From Bradyrhizobium sp. SRS-191 (lineage in GTDB: Bacteria; Pseudomonadota; Alphaproteobacteria; Rhizobiales; Xanthobacteraceae): a DNA stretch of 64,000 bases. Positions 8,505 to 19,069 of the stretch are shown here, piece by piece; position 1 is the stretch's first letter; every line of letters begins with the position of its first letter. A program made the position numbers and the translations under genes. The DNA is taken from contig NZ_JANBVS010000006.1 of the NCBI RefSeq assembly GCF_024586915.1, forward strand, positions 62,001-126,000, given 5' to 3'. The notes under the pieces were generated by a model. It worked only from the letters and a program-made list of their open reading frames with translations, was not told the origin of the DNA and did not search any database.

Positions 8505-9029
8505 TCACGGGGACTTGCGAACCTCGACCTCCGTTTCGATGGATCCCGCTTTCTGGAAAACGATCGTGCAGGTGAAACGCTTGCCCGGCTCAAGCGGCTC
8601 GCGCGTCTGCAGCAGCATCACGTGATAGGCCGTCGGCAACAGCACCAGCGTGCTGCCCGCGGCGATCGGAATGTTGGGAATGGAGCGCATCGCCGGCGCG
8701 CCCTCGCCGCGATCGACGGTGTGACGCTCGGAGAAATTCGCGATCGGACAGCGCACGCGCATCAACGCTTCGGCCGATGATGTTTCGTTCTTGATGGTGA
8801 TCAGCAGAGGAATGTCGCGACCGACCTCGGGCGCCGCGGGCACCCAGGCATCGGACAGGCTGAGGCCTTCGCCGGCCAGCGCCACCTGAGACATCAGACC
8901 GACGAGAACAACGGAAAATGCCGCCGAAGCACCCCGCGAGACAAGCGCCCGCGCAGCCGCGCGCACGCTGCCCTCCAAGGACGCCGAACAGCCGTCATCA
9001 CGCTTCGAACGAGCCGGTAGATCCGACAC
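8505..9029 (-). CDS. PCu(A)C-domain copper-chaperone-like periplasmic protein
   Basis: 174 residues from GTG 9029, preceded by GGGAGGG. An internal hydrophobic segment (about residues 34-52, ending VALAGEG) serves as signal peptide. The mature domain has the exact copper(I) motif of this family: H103, ten residues, M114, twenty-one residues, H136-V-M138. PCu(A)C proteins hand Cu(I) to cytochrome oxidases or other periplasmic sites and are usually beside senC/sco genes. Here the neighbour is a quinoprotein operon, and this is its first gene, directly behind operator B. A role in supplying metal to an electron-transfer partner, or an adapted ligand-binding role, is possible; neither is shown by the sequence. 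Confidence 0.85.
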   Translation of the reverse strand: MSDLPARSKRDDGCSASLEGSVRAAARALVSRGASAAFSVVLVGLMSQVALAGEGLSLSDAWVPAAPEVGRDIPLLITIKNETSSAEALMRVRCPIANFSERHTVDRGEGAPAMRSIPNIPIAAGSTLVLLPTAYHVMLLQTREPLEPGKRFTCTIVFQKAGSIETEVEVRKSP

Positions 9030-9080
9030 GGACGCCCTCCCCGAAATGTTGAAGCCGTTTTAGCTTGGCTCCTTGCTTCT

Positions 9081-9112
9081 GAATTCGTACTCTGAATTCG
9101 AATTCCTCGCAA
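9081..9112. promoter_or_regulatory. Promoter with GAATTC-rich operator, divergent region of GntR gene (site B)
   Basis: GAATTC hexamers start at 9081, 9094 and 9100, the same spacing as site A. On the minus strand a -35 TTGCGA (9107-9112) and -10 TACGAA (9084-9089) are 17 bases apart, upstream of the PCu(A)C/alcohol-dehydrogenase run. The regulator gene at 9155 reads away on the plus strand, so autoregulation is likely as well. Confidence 0.68.
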
Positions 9113-9154
9113 ATGGATTTTCGCGCTTTGCGTGTTATTGTTCCTGAGAATGTG

Positions 9155-9874
9155 ATGCCCATGCGAATCGTGCCCCCTGCCCCCTCCCTGGTCGACCAGG
9201 TCGTCGAAGCGATCACTGACGAAATCGTCAGCGGCGTGCTGGCGTCCGGCTCGCGCCTGATTCAGGACGATCTCGCGCAGGCCTATGGCGTGTCGCGGCA
9301 GCCGGTTCAGCAGGCGCTGATTCTGCTGCGCGGCTGCGGCCTCGTGCAGAGCGCGCCAGGGCGCGGCCTGATCGTGGCGCCGCTCGATCCGAGCTTCGTG
9401 CGGGATCTCTATGAGATGCGTGCCGTGCTCGAAGGCCTGGCGGCGCGGCTTGCCGCCGAGCGTTCCAGCGATCGCGCGGCGCGCGAAGGACCGGCTTACA
9501 TCGTTGCTGGCCATGAGGCGCTCAAGAGTGGCCTGGTCAGCCGCAAGATCGAGACCGACATCGCCTTCCACCGCTTTCTCAGCGGGCTCTCCGGCAACGC
9601 GATGATCGACGAGACGATGGCACCGCATTGGCCTTATCTGAAGCGCGTGATGTCGGACGTGTTTCAGAAGGAGGAGAGCATGTCCCAGACCGTCTGGGAC
9701 GAGCATGAGGATATTCTCGCGGCCATCATCGAGGGCCGCAGTGCCGAGGCCGAACGGCTGAGCCGCGACCACATCTCGCGCGCGGCGGCGGTCTTCATCC
9801 ACCACCTGGAAGCCCAGCAAGGCGACAAGGCGAAGCAGCGCCGTACGCTCTCGGGACGAAAGATGTCGCTATGA
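9155..9874 (+). CDS. GntR-family transcriptional regulator, FCD subfamily (first of a tandem pair)
   Basis: 239 residues from ATG 9155. An earlier in-frame ATG at 9113 touches the operator and has no ribosome site, and alignment with the neighbouring paralogue supports 9155. The N-terminal winged helix reads LIQDDLAQAYGVSRQPVQQAL; the C-terminal helical FCD ligand domain follows, with DLYEMRAVLEGLAARLA and several His/Asp/Glu positions that usually bind metal and an organic acid. It is transcribed away from site B and is the best candidate to bind sites A and B, repressing the TRAP and alcohol-dehydrogenase genes until a carboxylate inducer appears (inference). Confidence 0.88.
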   Translation: MPMRIVPPAPSLVDQVVEAITDEIVSGVLASGSRLIQDDLAQAYGVSRQPVQQALILLRGCGLVQSAPGRGLIVAPLDPSFVRDLYEMRAVLEGLAARLAAERSSDRAAREGPAYIVAGHEALKSGLVSRKIETDIAFHRFLSGLSGNAMIDETMAPHWPYLKRVMSDVFQKEESMSQTVWDEHEDILAAIIEGRSAEAERLSRDHISRAAAVFIHHLEAQQGDKAKQRRTLSGRKMSL

Positions 9875-9917
9875 CGGTTCGCCGACGGAACAATCCTGAT
9901 CTGACGCAGGAGGCCGC

Positions 9918-10604
9918 GTGCCGCCGCTGAAGACCGAACCGAGCCTGACCGAGCGCGTCTATCAGCGCATCCTGTCCGACATCGTCGGCGGGGAGTTGCC
10001 GGAATCCGCGCGGCTGATCCAGGACGATCTGGCGCGCGACCTCGGCGTGTCCAGGCAGCCGGTGCAGCAGGCGCTGCTGCTGTTGCGTAACCAGGGTTTT
10101 GTCCGCGAGGCACCGGGACGCGGCCTCGAGGTTGCGCCGATCGACACCGACTTCATCCGCAATCTCTATGAAATCCGCGCCGTCGCCGAAGGTCTCGCCT
10201 GCAGGCTCGCAGCCACCCGTGGTGCCGAGCGTGCGGCCGAGGAAGGCCCGAAGCTGATCGAGCAAGGCCGCCGCGCCGAGCGCGAGCATTCGGTCGAGAA
10301 GCTGATCGAGGCCGACGTCAAGTTTCACGAATTCCTCTACGAGATCTCCGGCAATTCCGTCATCCAGGACACCACGCAGCCGCATTGGCTGCATCTGCGC
10401 CGGCTGATGGGCGAGGTGCTGATGCGGGACGAGACGCCGCGGCGGATCTGGGATCAGCATGAGGAGATCCTCGGTGCGGTGATCGCGGGCGATGCGCAGA
10501 AGGCCGAAGATCTCGCGCGGCAGCACATCACGCGCACCGCCACCGTGTTGTTGGCACGGCTATCCAGACAGCGCGATCGCGTCCCCGTCGCGACGCCCTC
10601 CTGA
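9918..10604 (+). CDS. GntR-family transcriptional regulator, FCD subfamily (second of a tandem pair)
   Basis: 228 residues from GTG 9918, with CAGGAGG five bases upstream. It closely resembles the preceding regulator: LIQDDLARDLGVSRQPVQQAL in the winged helix and NLYEIRAVAEGLACRLA at the start of the FCD domain, which indicates tandem duplication. The 43-base gap and same strand suggest cotranscription. The two may respond to different inducers, or form heterodimers at the same operator. No GAATTC operator precedes this gene by itself. Confidence 0.88.
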   Translation: MPPLKTEPSLTERVYQRILSDIVGGELPESARLIQDDLARDLGVSRQPVQQALLLLRNQGFVREAPGRGLEVAPIDTDFIRNLYEIRAVAEGLACRLAATRGAERAAEEGPKLIEQGRRAEREHSVEKLIEADVKFHEFLYEISGNSVIQDTTQPHWLHLRRLMGEVLMRDETPRRIWDQHEEILGAVIAGDAQKAEDLARQHITRTATVLLARLSRQRDRVPVATPS

Positions 10605-10737
10605 TGAGGCGCTGACGGCATCGCGCCGCATCCTGGGTCAGGAACCTTGCCAGCTTGTCGAACGTTCAGGCCGAAGGGAGACCTCGATCTCCGTTTAGCG
10701 TCGGCAACAGCCTGCGCCAGCCGACGGAGCATCCGAC

Positions 10738-11598
10738 GTGAGCAGCAAGGCCACCGCGCCGACGTTCAGCCCGGCCGCCGACATTGAAGGCGTCTCGGAT
10801 CAGCAGCGGCGCGAGATCCAGGCGCAAAGCCGGCCGAACGCCGCGCTGATTCACGAGACGATCCGCGCCGAAGGCGAGAGCGAGCTCGAGCGGCGCTGGT
10901 GGGCGATCCTGCTGTCGGGGCTCGCCGCGGGCCTGTCGATCAGTCTGTCGCTGATCGTGCAGGGCGAATTCCACGCCTTCGTCTCCGACGAAGCTACGCG
11001 GCGGCTGTTCGCTCCCCTCGGCTATACCGCCGGCTTCCTGGTCGTGGTGCTCGGCCGGCAGCAATTGTTCACCGAGAACACGCTCACGCCGATCCTGCCG
11101 CTGCTGCATCATCGCGACGTGAAGACGCTCGGCCAGGTCGCACGTCTGTGGACCCTGGTGCTCATCGCCAACGTCGCAGGGACATGGGCGGCGGCCGCCG
11201 CGCTGGCGTACACCCACGTGTTCGAGCAGCGCATCGTCGATGCGTTCACCGAGATCAGCCGCCACACCGTCGAAGGGCCATTCTCGACCACCTTTGCGCG
11301 CGCGGTGTTCGCGGGCTGGCTGATCGCCTTGATGGCCTGGCTGCTGCCGGCCGTGCGCGGGGCCCGCGCCCATATCGTGGTGGTGATGACCTATCTGGTG
11401 GCGCTGGGGCAGTTCGCGCACATCGTCGCCGGCTCCGTCGAATGCGCATTCCTCGTGTTCAAGGGCGAGGTCTCGCTCGCCGACTATGTTCGCGTCTTCT
11501 TCGTTCCGACCTTGCTCGGCAACGTCGTCGGCGGCACGACGCTGGTGGCCATTCTCAACTATGGACAGGTTGCGGCCGAGCTCGACCAGGACGGCTGA
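10738..11598 (+). CDS. Formate/nitrite-transporter (FNT) family membrane channel
   Basis: 286 residues from GTG 10738. After a polar N-terminus of about 55 residues come six hydrophobic segments; GYTAGFLVVVLGRQQLFTENTLTPILPLL is the conserved FNT region with the N-T-L slit-forming loop. FNT pentamers carry formate, nitrite, hydrosulfide or other small monovalent anions across the inner membrane. The long hydrophilic start is closer to the YfdC-like branch than to FocA. It converges on hupT with an 18-base gap. A link to H2 or formate metabolism is tempting but rests only on proximity. Confidence 0.85.
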   Translation: MSSKATAPTFSPAADIEGVSDQQRREIQAQSRPNAALIHETIRAEGESELERRWWAILLSGLAAGLSISLSLIVQGEFHAFVSDEATRRLFAPLGYTAGFLVVVLGRQQLFTENTLTPILPLLHHRDVKTLGQVARLWTLVLIANVAGTWAAAAALAYTHVFEQRIVDAFTEISRHTVEGPFSTTFARAVFAGWLIALMAWLLPAVRGARAHIVVVMTYLVALGQFAHIVAGSVECAFLVFKGEVSLADYVRVFFVPTLLGNVVGGTTLVAILNYGQVAAELDQDG

Positions 11599-11616
11599 GC
11601 GGGAACGAGCTGGCCG

Positions 11617-12955
11617 TCACGCGGCGGGAAGAGCAAACGAGAACGTCGCGCCGCCATCGGGCTCGTTGCGGGCGGAGAGCTCGCCGCCATGCTCGCGGAC
11701 GATGCCGTAGCTGATCCACAGCCCAAGCCCCGTGCCCTCCCCGACGCGCTTGGTCGTGAAGAACGGCTCGAAGATGTGGCTGAGATGATCCTTGTCGATC
11801 CCCGGACCATTATCGGTGATGCGGAAAGCGATCTCGGCGCCCTGCCGCGATGCGGCGACCACGAGGCGCGGCAGCTCGGTCGCGCGCATCGCATCGATGG
11901 CGTTCTCGACGAGATTGACGATGACCTGATGCAGCTGGCCTTCATTGCCGGAGATCCAGAGGTCCGGCTCGACCTCGATCTGGATGTCGACGCGATGCTG
12001 CTTGGTACGGCCGGCCCACAGCACGGCCGTGTTGATCAGCCGCTCGATATTCACGCGCTCGACCTCGCCGAGCTTGGAGAAAGACAGCCGGCGCAGGTTC
12101 TTGACGATCTCGCTGATGCGGACCGCGCCTTCCAGCGTGCCCTCTATCAACGGCCCGAAATCCTCAAGGATAGCATCGATGCGCAGGTCGTTACGCAGCG
12201 CGGCGACCTCTTCGGAGATCGGCTGCTCATGGACCGCGTCGAGATAACCGACCAGCGAGGTCCGGTAGCGCATCAGGGTGTGAACGTTGCCATAGACGAA
12301 GCTGATCGGGTTGTTCAGCTCATGCGCGACGCCGGCCACGAGGCGGCCGAGGCTCGCCATCTTCTCCTGTTCGACCAGCTGCCGCTGCGCGCGCTGCAGC
12401 TCCTGATGCGCCTTGTGCAGGGCTTCATAGGCACGGCGCAGCTCGCCGATCGGACGCCCCGTGAGCACCACGCCGATGAAACGGCCACGATGATCGTGCC
12501 GCGGCGAGCTGTTGATCGCGAACAGGTCGGAGCTCGGGCCGTCGGCGGCGAAGCGCAACTCGCCATCGACCACCTCGGCACTGCTGCGCGGCTTCAGAAG
12601 CGACGCCAGCTTGCTGCGGTGATCGACGTCGATCATCTCGGCAATGTTGCGGCCGGCGATCTCTCCCAGCGTACGGCCCGAGGTGCGCTGGAACGCGGAA
12701 TTGGCTTGCTGCACGGTGCCTCTCGCATCGCAGACGACGAGAATGTCCGAGACGGACTCGATGACGTTGGTGACGAAGGCCTGGGCCTCCTCGAGCTCCG
12801 CATTCTTGTGCTCGAGGTCGACCTCGTAGCGCAGCAAGTCGGAATAGACCTCGTCCATCTTGCGGATCACTTCGATCCACACGCCCTCGCGCTCGCTGTC
12901 GAATTCGAGCGTGCTGCTGCTCGCGATCAGCTTCAGCAGCGTGTCGGCGCCGGAC

Positions 12956-12981
<26 letters not shown>
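11617..12981 (-). CDS. hupT: Sensor histidine kinase of the H2-responsive system (HupT)
   Basis: 454 residues. An N-terminal coiled stretch is followed by a PAS domain (about residues 68-180), then dimerisation helices with the phospho-acceptor in VAHELNNPISFVYGN (H220), the run that characterises HupT/HoxJ kinases, and a C-terminal ATPase domain with N, G1 and G2 boxes (NLVENAIDAM, DNGPGID, GTGLGLWIS). No membrane segments: a soluble kinase. In known systems it phosphorylates the HupR/HoxA regulator without H2 and is silenced through the HupUV sensor when H2 is present. Its start overlaps hoxA by 26 bases. It ends the long hydrogenase gene run. Confidence 0.9.
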
Positions 12982-14413
<1,432 letters not shown>

Positions 14414-14416
14414 GTC

Positions 14417-15457
14417 TCAGCAGATCCGCGGCAGCTGCTCGCCCGACAGCCAGTCGACGATGCGGCCGCCGCCGAAGCTCGTCGCCATCTGTACGAAGCG
14501 ATGATCGTCGGCCACGGCTTCGCCGATGTCAGCCGCATCCCGTCCGAGCGGATGCGCCTTCATCGCCGCGAGCACGGCGTCGGTGACATCGGGAGCAACC
14601 ACCGCGACCAGCTTGCCTTCATTGGCGACATGCAGCGGATCGAGCCCGAGCAGCTCGCAGGCCGCCGCGACTGCCGGCTTCACCGGAATGGCTTCTTCCT
14701 GCAGGCGGAAGCCGAGATTGGACTGCTGCGCGATCTCGTTCATCGTCGCCGCCAGCCCGCCGCGCGTCGGATCGCGCATCAGCCGGATGCCCTGGCCGCC
14801 GGCCGCGACCATGGCGGCGACCAGGCCGTGCAGCGACGCCGAGTCGGAGACGATCTCGGTATCGAAGGTCAGGTTCTGCCGCTTCGACATGATGGCGACG
14901 CCATGATCGCCGAGGCTGCCGGACAGCAGCACGCGGTCGCCCGGCCGCGCTTTGTCGGCGGAGAGATCAAGGCTGTCGGGCAGCACGCCGACGCCGGCTG
15001 TCGAGATGAACACGCCGTCGGCCTTGCCGCGCTCGACCACCTTGGTGTCGCCGGTGATGATCGCGATGCCGGCCTCTCGCGCGGCCTCCCCCATCGCGTC
15101 GGCAATCCGCTTCAAATCGTCGAAGCGAAAGCCCTCCTCGATGATGAAGCTCGCCGACAGATACAGCGGCTTGGCGCCCGCCATGGCGATGTCGTTGACC
15201 GTGCCGTGCACGGCGAGCGAACCGATGTTGCCGCCGGGAAAGAACAGCGGCGAGACGACGTAGCCGTCGGTCGTCATCACCATACGGCCGGCAGCCACGT
15301 CGAAGGCCGACTGATCGTTGCCGCGCGCAAGCCATTCGTTGCCAAAGGCCTCGTGGAACAGGCCGGCAATCAGTTGCGCCATAGCGCGGCCGCCAGCGCC
15401 GTGCGAGAGGTCGACGCAGCCGTTCTTCAAGTCGAGCCGGCGCTGATGCATGCTCAT
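14417..15457 (-). CDS. hypE: Hydrogenase maturation protein HypE
   Basis: 346 residues from ATG 15457, which overlaps the hypD stop as ATGA. HypE dehydrates a thiocarbamate on its C-terminal cysteine to thiocyanate, the source of the cyanide ligands of the NiFe site. The C-terminus PRIC is the exact functional ending. PurM-like features include LSHGAGGRAM and RDPTRGGLAATMNEIA. It works with HypF (carbamoyl donor) and passes CN to the HypC-HypD complex, all encoded upstream. Confidence 0.96.
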   Translation of the reverse strand: MSMHQRRLDLKNGCVDLSHGAGGRAMAQLIAGLFHEAFGNEWLARGNDQSAFDVAAGRMVMTTDGYVVSPLFFPGGNIGSLAVHGTVNDIAMAGAKPLYLSASFIIEEGFRFDDLKRIADAMGEAAREAGIAIITGDTKVVERGKADGVFISTAGVGVLPDSLDLSADKARPGDRVLLSGSLGDHGVAIMSKRQNLTFDTEIVSDSASLHGLVAAMVAAGGQGIRLMRDPTRGGLAATMNEIAQQSNLGFRLQEEAIPVKPAVAAACELLGLDPLHVANEGKLVAVVAPDVTDAVLAAMKAHPLGRDAADIGEAVADDHRFVQMATSFGGGRIVDWLSGEQLPRIC

Positions 15458-16581
15458 GAGGCGAGCCTCCGCTGATGGTCGCGGAAGCGGCCATAGGTCC
15501 AATGCGCCGCGCAGGCGCCTTCCGACGACACCATGCAGGAGCCGATCGGCGTCTCCGGCGTGCAGGCGGTGCCGAACAGCTTGCAGTCGACCGGCTTCTT
15601 CAGCCCGCGCAGAATGGCGGGACATTCACAGGCCGGATTGTCGGCGACGACCAGCTCACGCATTTCAAAGCGCAGCTCGGCATCGAGATGCGCGAACGCC
15701 GGTCGCAGCTTCAAGGCGCTCGAGGGAATGCTGCCGAGACCGCGCCACTCGAACTGGTCGCGCAGCTCGAAGATCTCGGCCACCTCCCTGATCGCCCGCT
15801 GATTGCCGCTGCCGGTGACGGCGCGGCGATACTGGTTCTCGACCTCGTGGCGGCCGTCATTGACCTGCTCGACCAGCATCAGGATCGCCTGCATCATGTC
15901 GAGCGGCTCGAAGCCCGCGATCACCACCGGCTTGCCATCGTCACGCGCGAACGGCGCATAGGGCTCGGTGCCGATCACGGTCGACACGTGCGCCGGACCC
16001 ACGAAGCCATCGATCTCGATCGGCGTATCACTGTCGAGAATGGCGCGCATCGCCGGCGGCGTCAGCACGTGGTTGCAGAACACGCTGAAGTTTGCCAGCT
16101 GCTTCTTCTCTGCCGCACGGATCATCACCGCGGTGGGCGGCGTCGTCGTCTCGAAGCCGATCGCGAAGAACACGACTTCGCGCCCCGGATTCTGCTCTGC
16201 CAGCGCGATCGCATCGAGCGTCGAATAGACCATGCGGATGTCGGCGCCGCGCGCCTTGGCCTTGAGCAGCGACGAGCCGCGCGAGCCTGGCACGCGCATC
16301 AGGTCGCCATAGACGCAGAGGATGACTTCCGGCCGCTCGGCCAATGCAATCGCCATGTCGATCCGCCCCGCCGGCAGCACGCAGACCGGACAACCGGGGC
16401 CATGGATCATGCGGACGTTCTCCGGCAGCATGTCCTCCAGGCCATAGCGCGCGATGGCATGGGTGTGGCCGCCGCAGAATTCCATGAAACGATAGGCGCG
16501 AGCGGGGTCAGCCTTGGCGCGAATGGCGCGCGCAAGTCCCACAGCCAGCTCCTTGTCGCGAAACTCGTCGGCATATTTCAT
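15454..16581 (-). CDS. hypD: Hydrogenase maturation protein HypD
   Basis: 375 residues from ATG 16581, overlapping hypC as ATGA. HypD is the iron-sulfur scaffold on which, with HypC, the Fe(CN)2CO unit is assembled. Seen are the motif FCGGHTHAI (residues about 35-43), the GPGCPVCV redox-cysteine motif, GFETTTPPTA, and the C-terminal cluster and thiol cysteines (ACECPAI, DCKLFG, GSCMVSSEGAC). Length and motifs are complete. Confidence 0.96.
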   Translation of the reverse strand: MKYADEFRDKELAVGLARAIRAKADPARAYRFMEFCGGHTHAIARYGLEDMLPENVRMIHGPGCPVCVLPAGRIDMAIALAERPEVILCVYGDLMRVPGSRGSSLLKAKARGADIRMVYSTLDAIALAEQNPGREVVFFAIGFETTTPPTAVMIRAAEKKQLANFSVFCNHVLTPPAMRAILDSDTPIEIDGFVGPAHVSTVIGTEPYAPFARDDGKPVVIAGFEPLDMMQAILMLVEQVNDGRHEVENQYRRAVTGSGNQRAIREVAEIFELRDQFEWRGLGSIPSSALKLRPAFAHLDAELRFEMRELVVADNPACECPAILRGLKKPVDCKLFGTACTPETPIGSCMVSSEGACAAHWTYGRFRDHQRRLAS

Positions 16582-16814
16582 GATGCGACCTCCGTGGCTG
16601 CCGCGCCCATCTGCCGGAGCAGGTCGAGCGTCTCGCGCGCCTCCTCCGGATCGATCTTCGTCAGCGCATGGCCGACATGGAGGATGACGTAGTCGCCGAC
16701 CGCGATCTCCTCGATCAGGGCGATCGAGACCTCCTTGCTGACGCCGTCGATCGACACGATGGCCATGTCGTCGGGTAGCAGCTTGATCACCTCGGCAGGA
16801 ATGGCCAGGCACAT
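16578..16814 (-). CDS. hypC: Hydrogenase maturation chaperone HypC
   Basis: 78 residues beginning MCLAIPAEV. The second-position cysteine, exposed after removal of Met1, binds the iron precursor and the large-subunit precursor. The core IAVGDYVILHVGHALTKID is typical. Translation is linked to both neighbours: its ATG shares a base with the hypF stop and its stop overlaps the hypD start. A paralogue, hupF, occurs at 23714. Confidence 0.95.
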   Translation of the reverse strand: MCLAIPAEVIKLLPDDMAIVSIDGVSKEVSIALIEEIAVGDYVILHVGHALTKIDPEEARETLDLLRQMGAAATEVAS

Positions 16815-19069
16815 CAGATGATCCCTCCAGCTGTGTTGTGTCTTTCCATCAGTTGGAGCCCGGCGACCCAGGCCTGCCCCAGGCTCAGGCCGCCATCATT
16901 TGCCGGCAGCCGACGCGGCAGACGCGCATCGATGCCGGCGGTACGGCAGCCGCTGACGATCTGCTCCGCAAGATGCGCATTGAGAAAACAGCCGCCGCTG
17001 AGCACGACGGTGTCGACGCCGGTCGTGCGCGATACTGTTGCGATCCAGTCGACGCAGGCCGCAGCAAGCGTCCCATGAAAGAGGCCGGCGGCTTCGGCGA
17101 CATCGAGGTCGCTCGCGATGAGATGCATGAGCAACGGACGCAGCGACAGCACGCCATCGACGATGGTCCAGCCGTGCTCCAGCAACGCAGGCGCTCGGAC
17201 CAGCGCTTCGAGCCTCATCGCAGCCTCGCCCTCGTGGCCCTGGGCCGTGCTGACACCGAGCAATCCCGCCACGGCGTCGAACAGACGCCCGGCGCTGGTC
17301 GTGACGGCAGCATCGGATCGCCCGAGCAGCATCGGCAGATGGCGGACTTGCGGCTGGCTCGGGAAACGCGAGATGATCTCATCATCGCGCCCGAGATCGT
17401 GCAGCACGGAAGCCGCCATCCGCCACGGCTCGCGCGCGGCGCGGTCGCCGCCCGGCAGCTTCAGCGGAGCCAGATGGCCGAGACGTTGAAAGCTGGCGCC
17501 CTCGCACAGCAGAATCTCGCCGCCCCAGGCGCCGCCATCGCTGCCGTAACCGTAGCCGTCGAGCACCAGCGCGAGCACAGCCTCGCGCAAGCCATGCTCG
17601 GCCATGACCGAGGCGGCATGCGCATGATGATGCTGCACGGCGAAGGTCGGCAGGCCCTGAACCTGCGCAAACCGCGTCGACGCCATGTCCGGATGCAGGT
17701 CGTGCGCGATCGCGACGGGCGCGACGTCGAGGATCGAGGTGAGATGCGCGATCGTCTCCTCGAAGAAGCGGATCGCAGCGGCCGTGTCGAGGTCGCCGAG
17801 ATGCTGCGACACGAAGGCCTCATCGCCGCGGATCACGGTCACGGTCGACTTGAGGTGAGCGCCGACCGCGAGGACCGGCGGCAGGGCACGCGGCAGCCGG
17901 ATCGGCTCCGGAACATAGCCGCGGGCACGACGGATGAAGCGCGGCGCTCCTGCGACCATTGCGACCACGGAATCATCGGCGCGGATGACGATGTCGCGGT
18001 CATGGGTGACGATCAGATCCGCGATATCGGAGAGATCGGCCAGCGCCTCGTCATTGTCGGTCAGCAGCGGCTCGCCGCTCGGATTGGCACTGGTGCAGAC
18101 CAGCGCCCAATCGCCGTCACCATGCGCACGCAGCGCGTCGAAGATCAGGTGATGCAGCGGCGCGACCGGCAGCATCACACCGAGTTTGGCGAGACCCGGC
18201 GCCACCGCCGGCGCAAGACATTGGCGCGATCGCAGCAGAACGATCGGCCGCGCCACCTGCTCCAGCAATCCGCGCTCGGCGGGATCGAGATCGGCGATCT
18301 CAGCGGCCGCCGCGACGGAAGCCAGCATCACCGCGAACGGCTTGCCGTCGCGCTGCTTGCTCGCACGCAGCCGTTGGACCGCTCGCTCGTCGCGCGCATC
18401 ACAGAGCAATTGATAGCCGCCGAGCCCCTTGATGGCGACGATTCGGCCATCCGCGAGCGCCACCGCGATGTCAGTGACGTCATGGCTGAGACGCGGTCCG
18501 CAGTCCGGACAGGAGATCGCCTCGGCATGGAAGCGGCGGCCGCTCTGATCCGCGTAGTCCGCACGGCACGCGTCGCACATCGGAAACCGCTTCATCGCCG
18601 TCGTCACCCGGTCGTAAGGCAGGCGCTCGGCGATGGTGTAGCGGGGACCGCAATGGGTACAGTTGACGAAGGGATAGCGGTGAAAGCGGCTGGTGGAGTC
18701 GAACAGCTCCGCGAGACACTCTGGACAGGTCGCGGCATCCGGCACGATGCGGGTGGTCACCCGGCCACCGACGCTTGCGCCGATCTGAAACTCAGCGCTC
18801 GCCTGCGCCGGGACCGGTTCGACGGCGATGTCGTCGATGCGCGCCAAAGGCGGCGCCTGCTGCGGCAGCGCCTCGACGAACGACACGACGTTCTCGCCCT
18901 CGACCTCGATCACGACGCCATCGGCGTCGTTGGCGACGAAGCCGCCGAGGCGGTGGCGCGTGGCCAGGCCATGGACATAGGGACGGAAACCGACGCCCTG
19001 CACGGCGCCGCGAATGCGGAGCCTGAGGCGCGTGCGATCCGTCGCCAATATCTGGCCTGTCACGCTCAT
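16814..19069 (-). CDS. hypF: Carbamoyltransferase HypF
   Basis: 751 residues from ATG 19069, overlapping the hypB stop. Domains in order are an acylphosphatase-like domain ([14 protein letters not shown] near residue 20), zinc-finger pairs ([32 protein letters not shown]), a YrdC-like domain ([14 protein letters not shown]), and a Kae1-like domain with the metal site [10 protein letters not shown] and VLSGGCFLN. It converts carbamoyl phosphate to carbamoyl adenylate and carbamoylates HypE. Full length; the order hypABFCDE is usual for Bradyrhizobium. Confidence 0.96.
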   Translation of the reverse strand: MSVTGQILATDRTRLRLRIRGAVQGVGFRPYVHGLATRHRLGGFVANDADGVVIEVEGENVVSFVEALPQQAPPLARIDDIAVEPVPAQASAEFQIGASVGGRVTTRIVPDAATCPECLAELFDSTSRFHRYPFVNCTHCGPRYTIAERLPYDRVTTAMKRFPMCDACRADYADQSGRRFHAEAISCPDCGPRLSHDVTDIAVALADGRIVAIKGLGGYQLLCDARDERAVQRLRASKQRDGKPFAVMLASVAAAAEIADLDPAERGLLEQVARPIVLLRSRQCLAPAVAPGLAKLGVMLPVAPLHHLIFDALRAHGDGDWALVCTSANPSGEPLLTDNDEALADLSDIADLIVTHDRDIVIRADDSVVAMVAGAPRFIRRARGYVPEPIRLPRALPPVLAVGAHLKSTVTVIRGDEAFVSQHLGDLDTAAAIRFFEETIAHLTSILDVAPVAIAHDLHPDMASTRFAQVQGLPTFAVQHHHAHAASVMAEHGLREAVLALVLDGYGYGSDGGAWGGEILLCEGASFQRLGHLAPLKLPGGDRAAREPWRMAASVLHDLGRDDEIISRFPSQPQVRHLPMLLGRSDAAVTTSAGRLFDAVAGLLGVSTAQGHEGEAAMRLEALVRAPALLEHGWTIVDGVLSLRPLLMHLIASDLDVAEAAGLFHGTLAAACVDWIATVSRTTGVDTVVLSGGCFLNAHLAEQIVSGCRTAGIDARLPRRLPANDGGLSLGQAWVAGLQLMERHNTAGGII

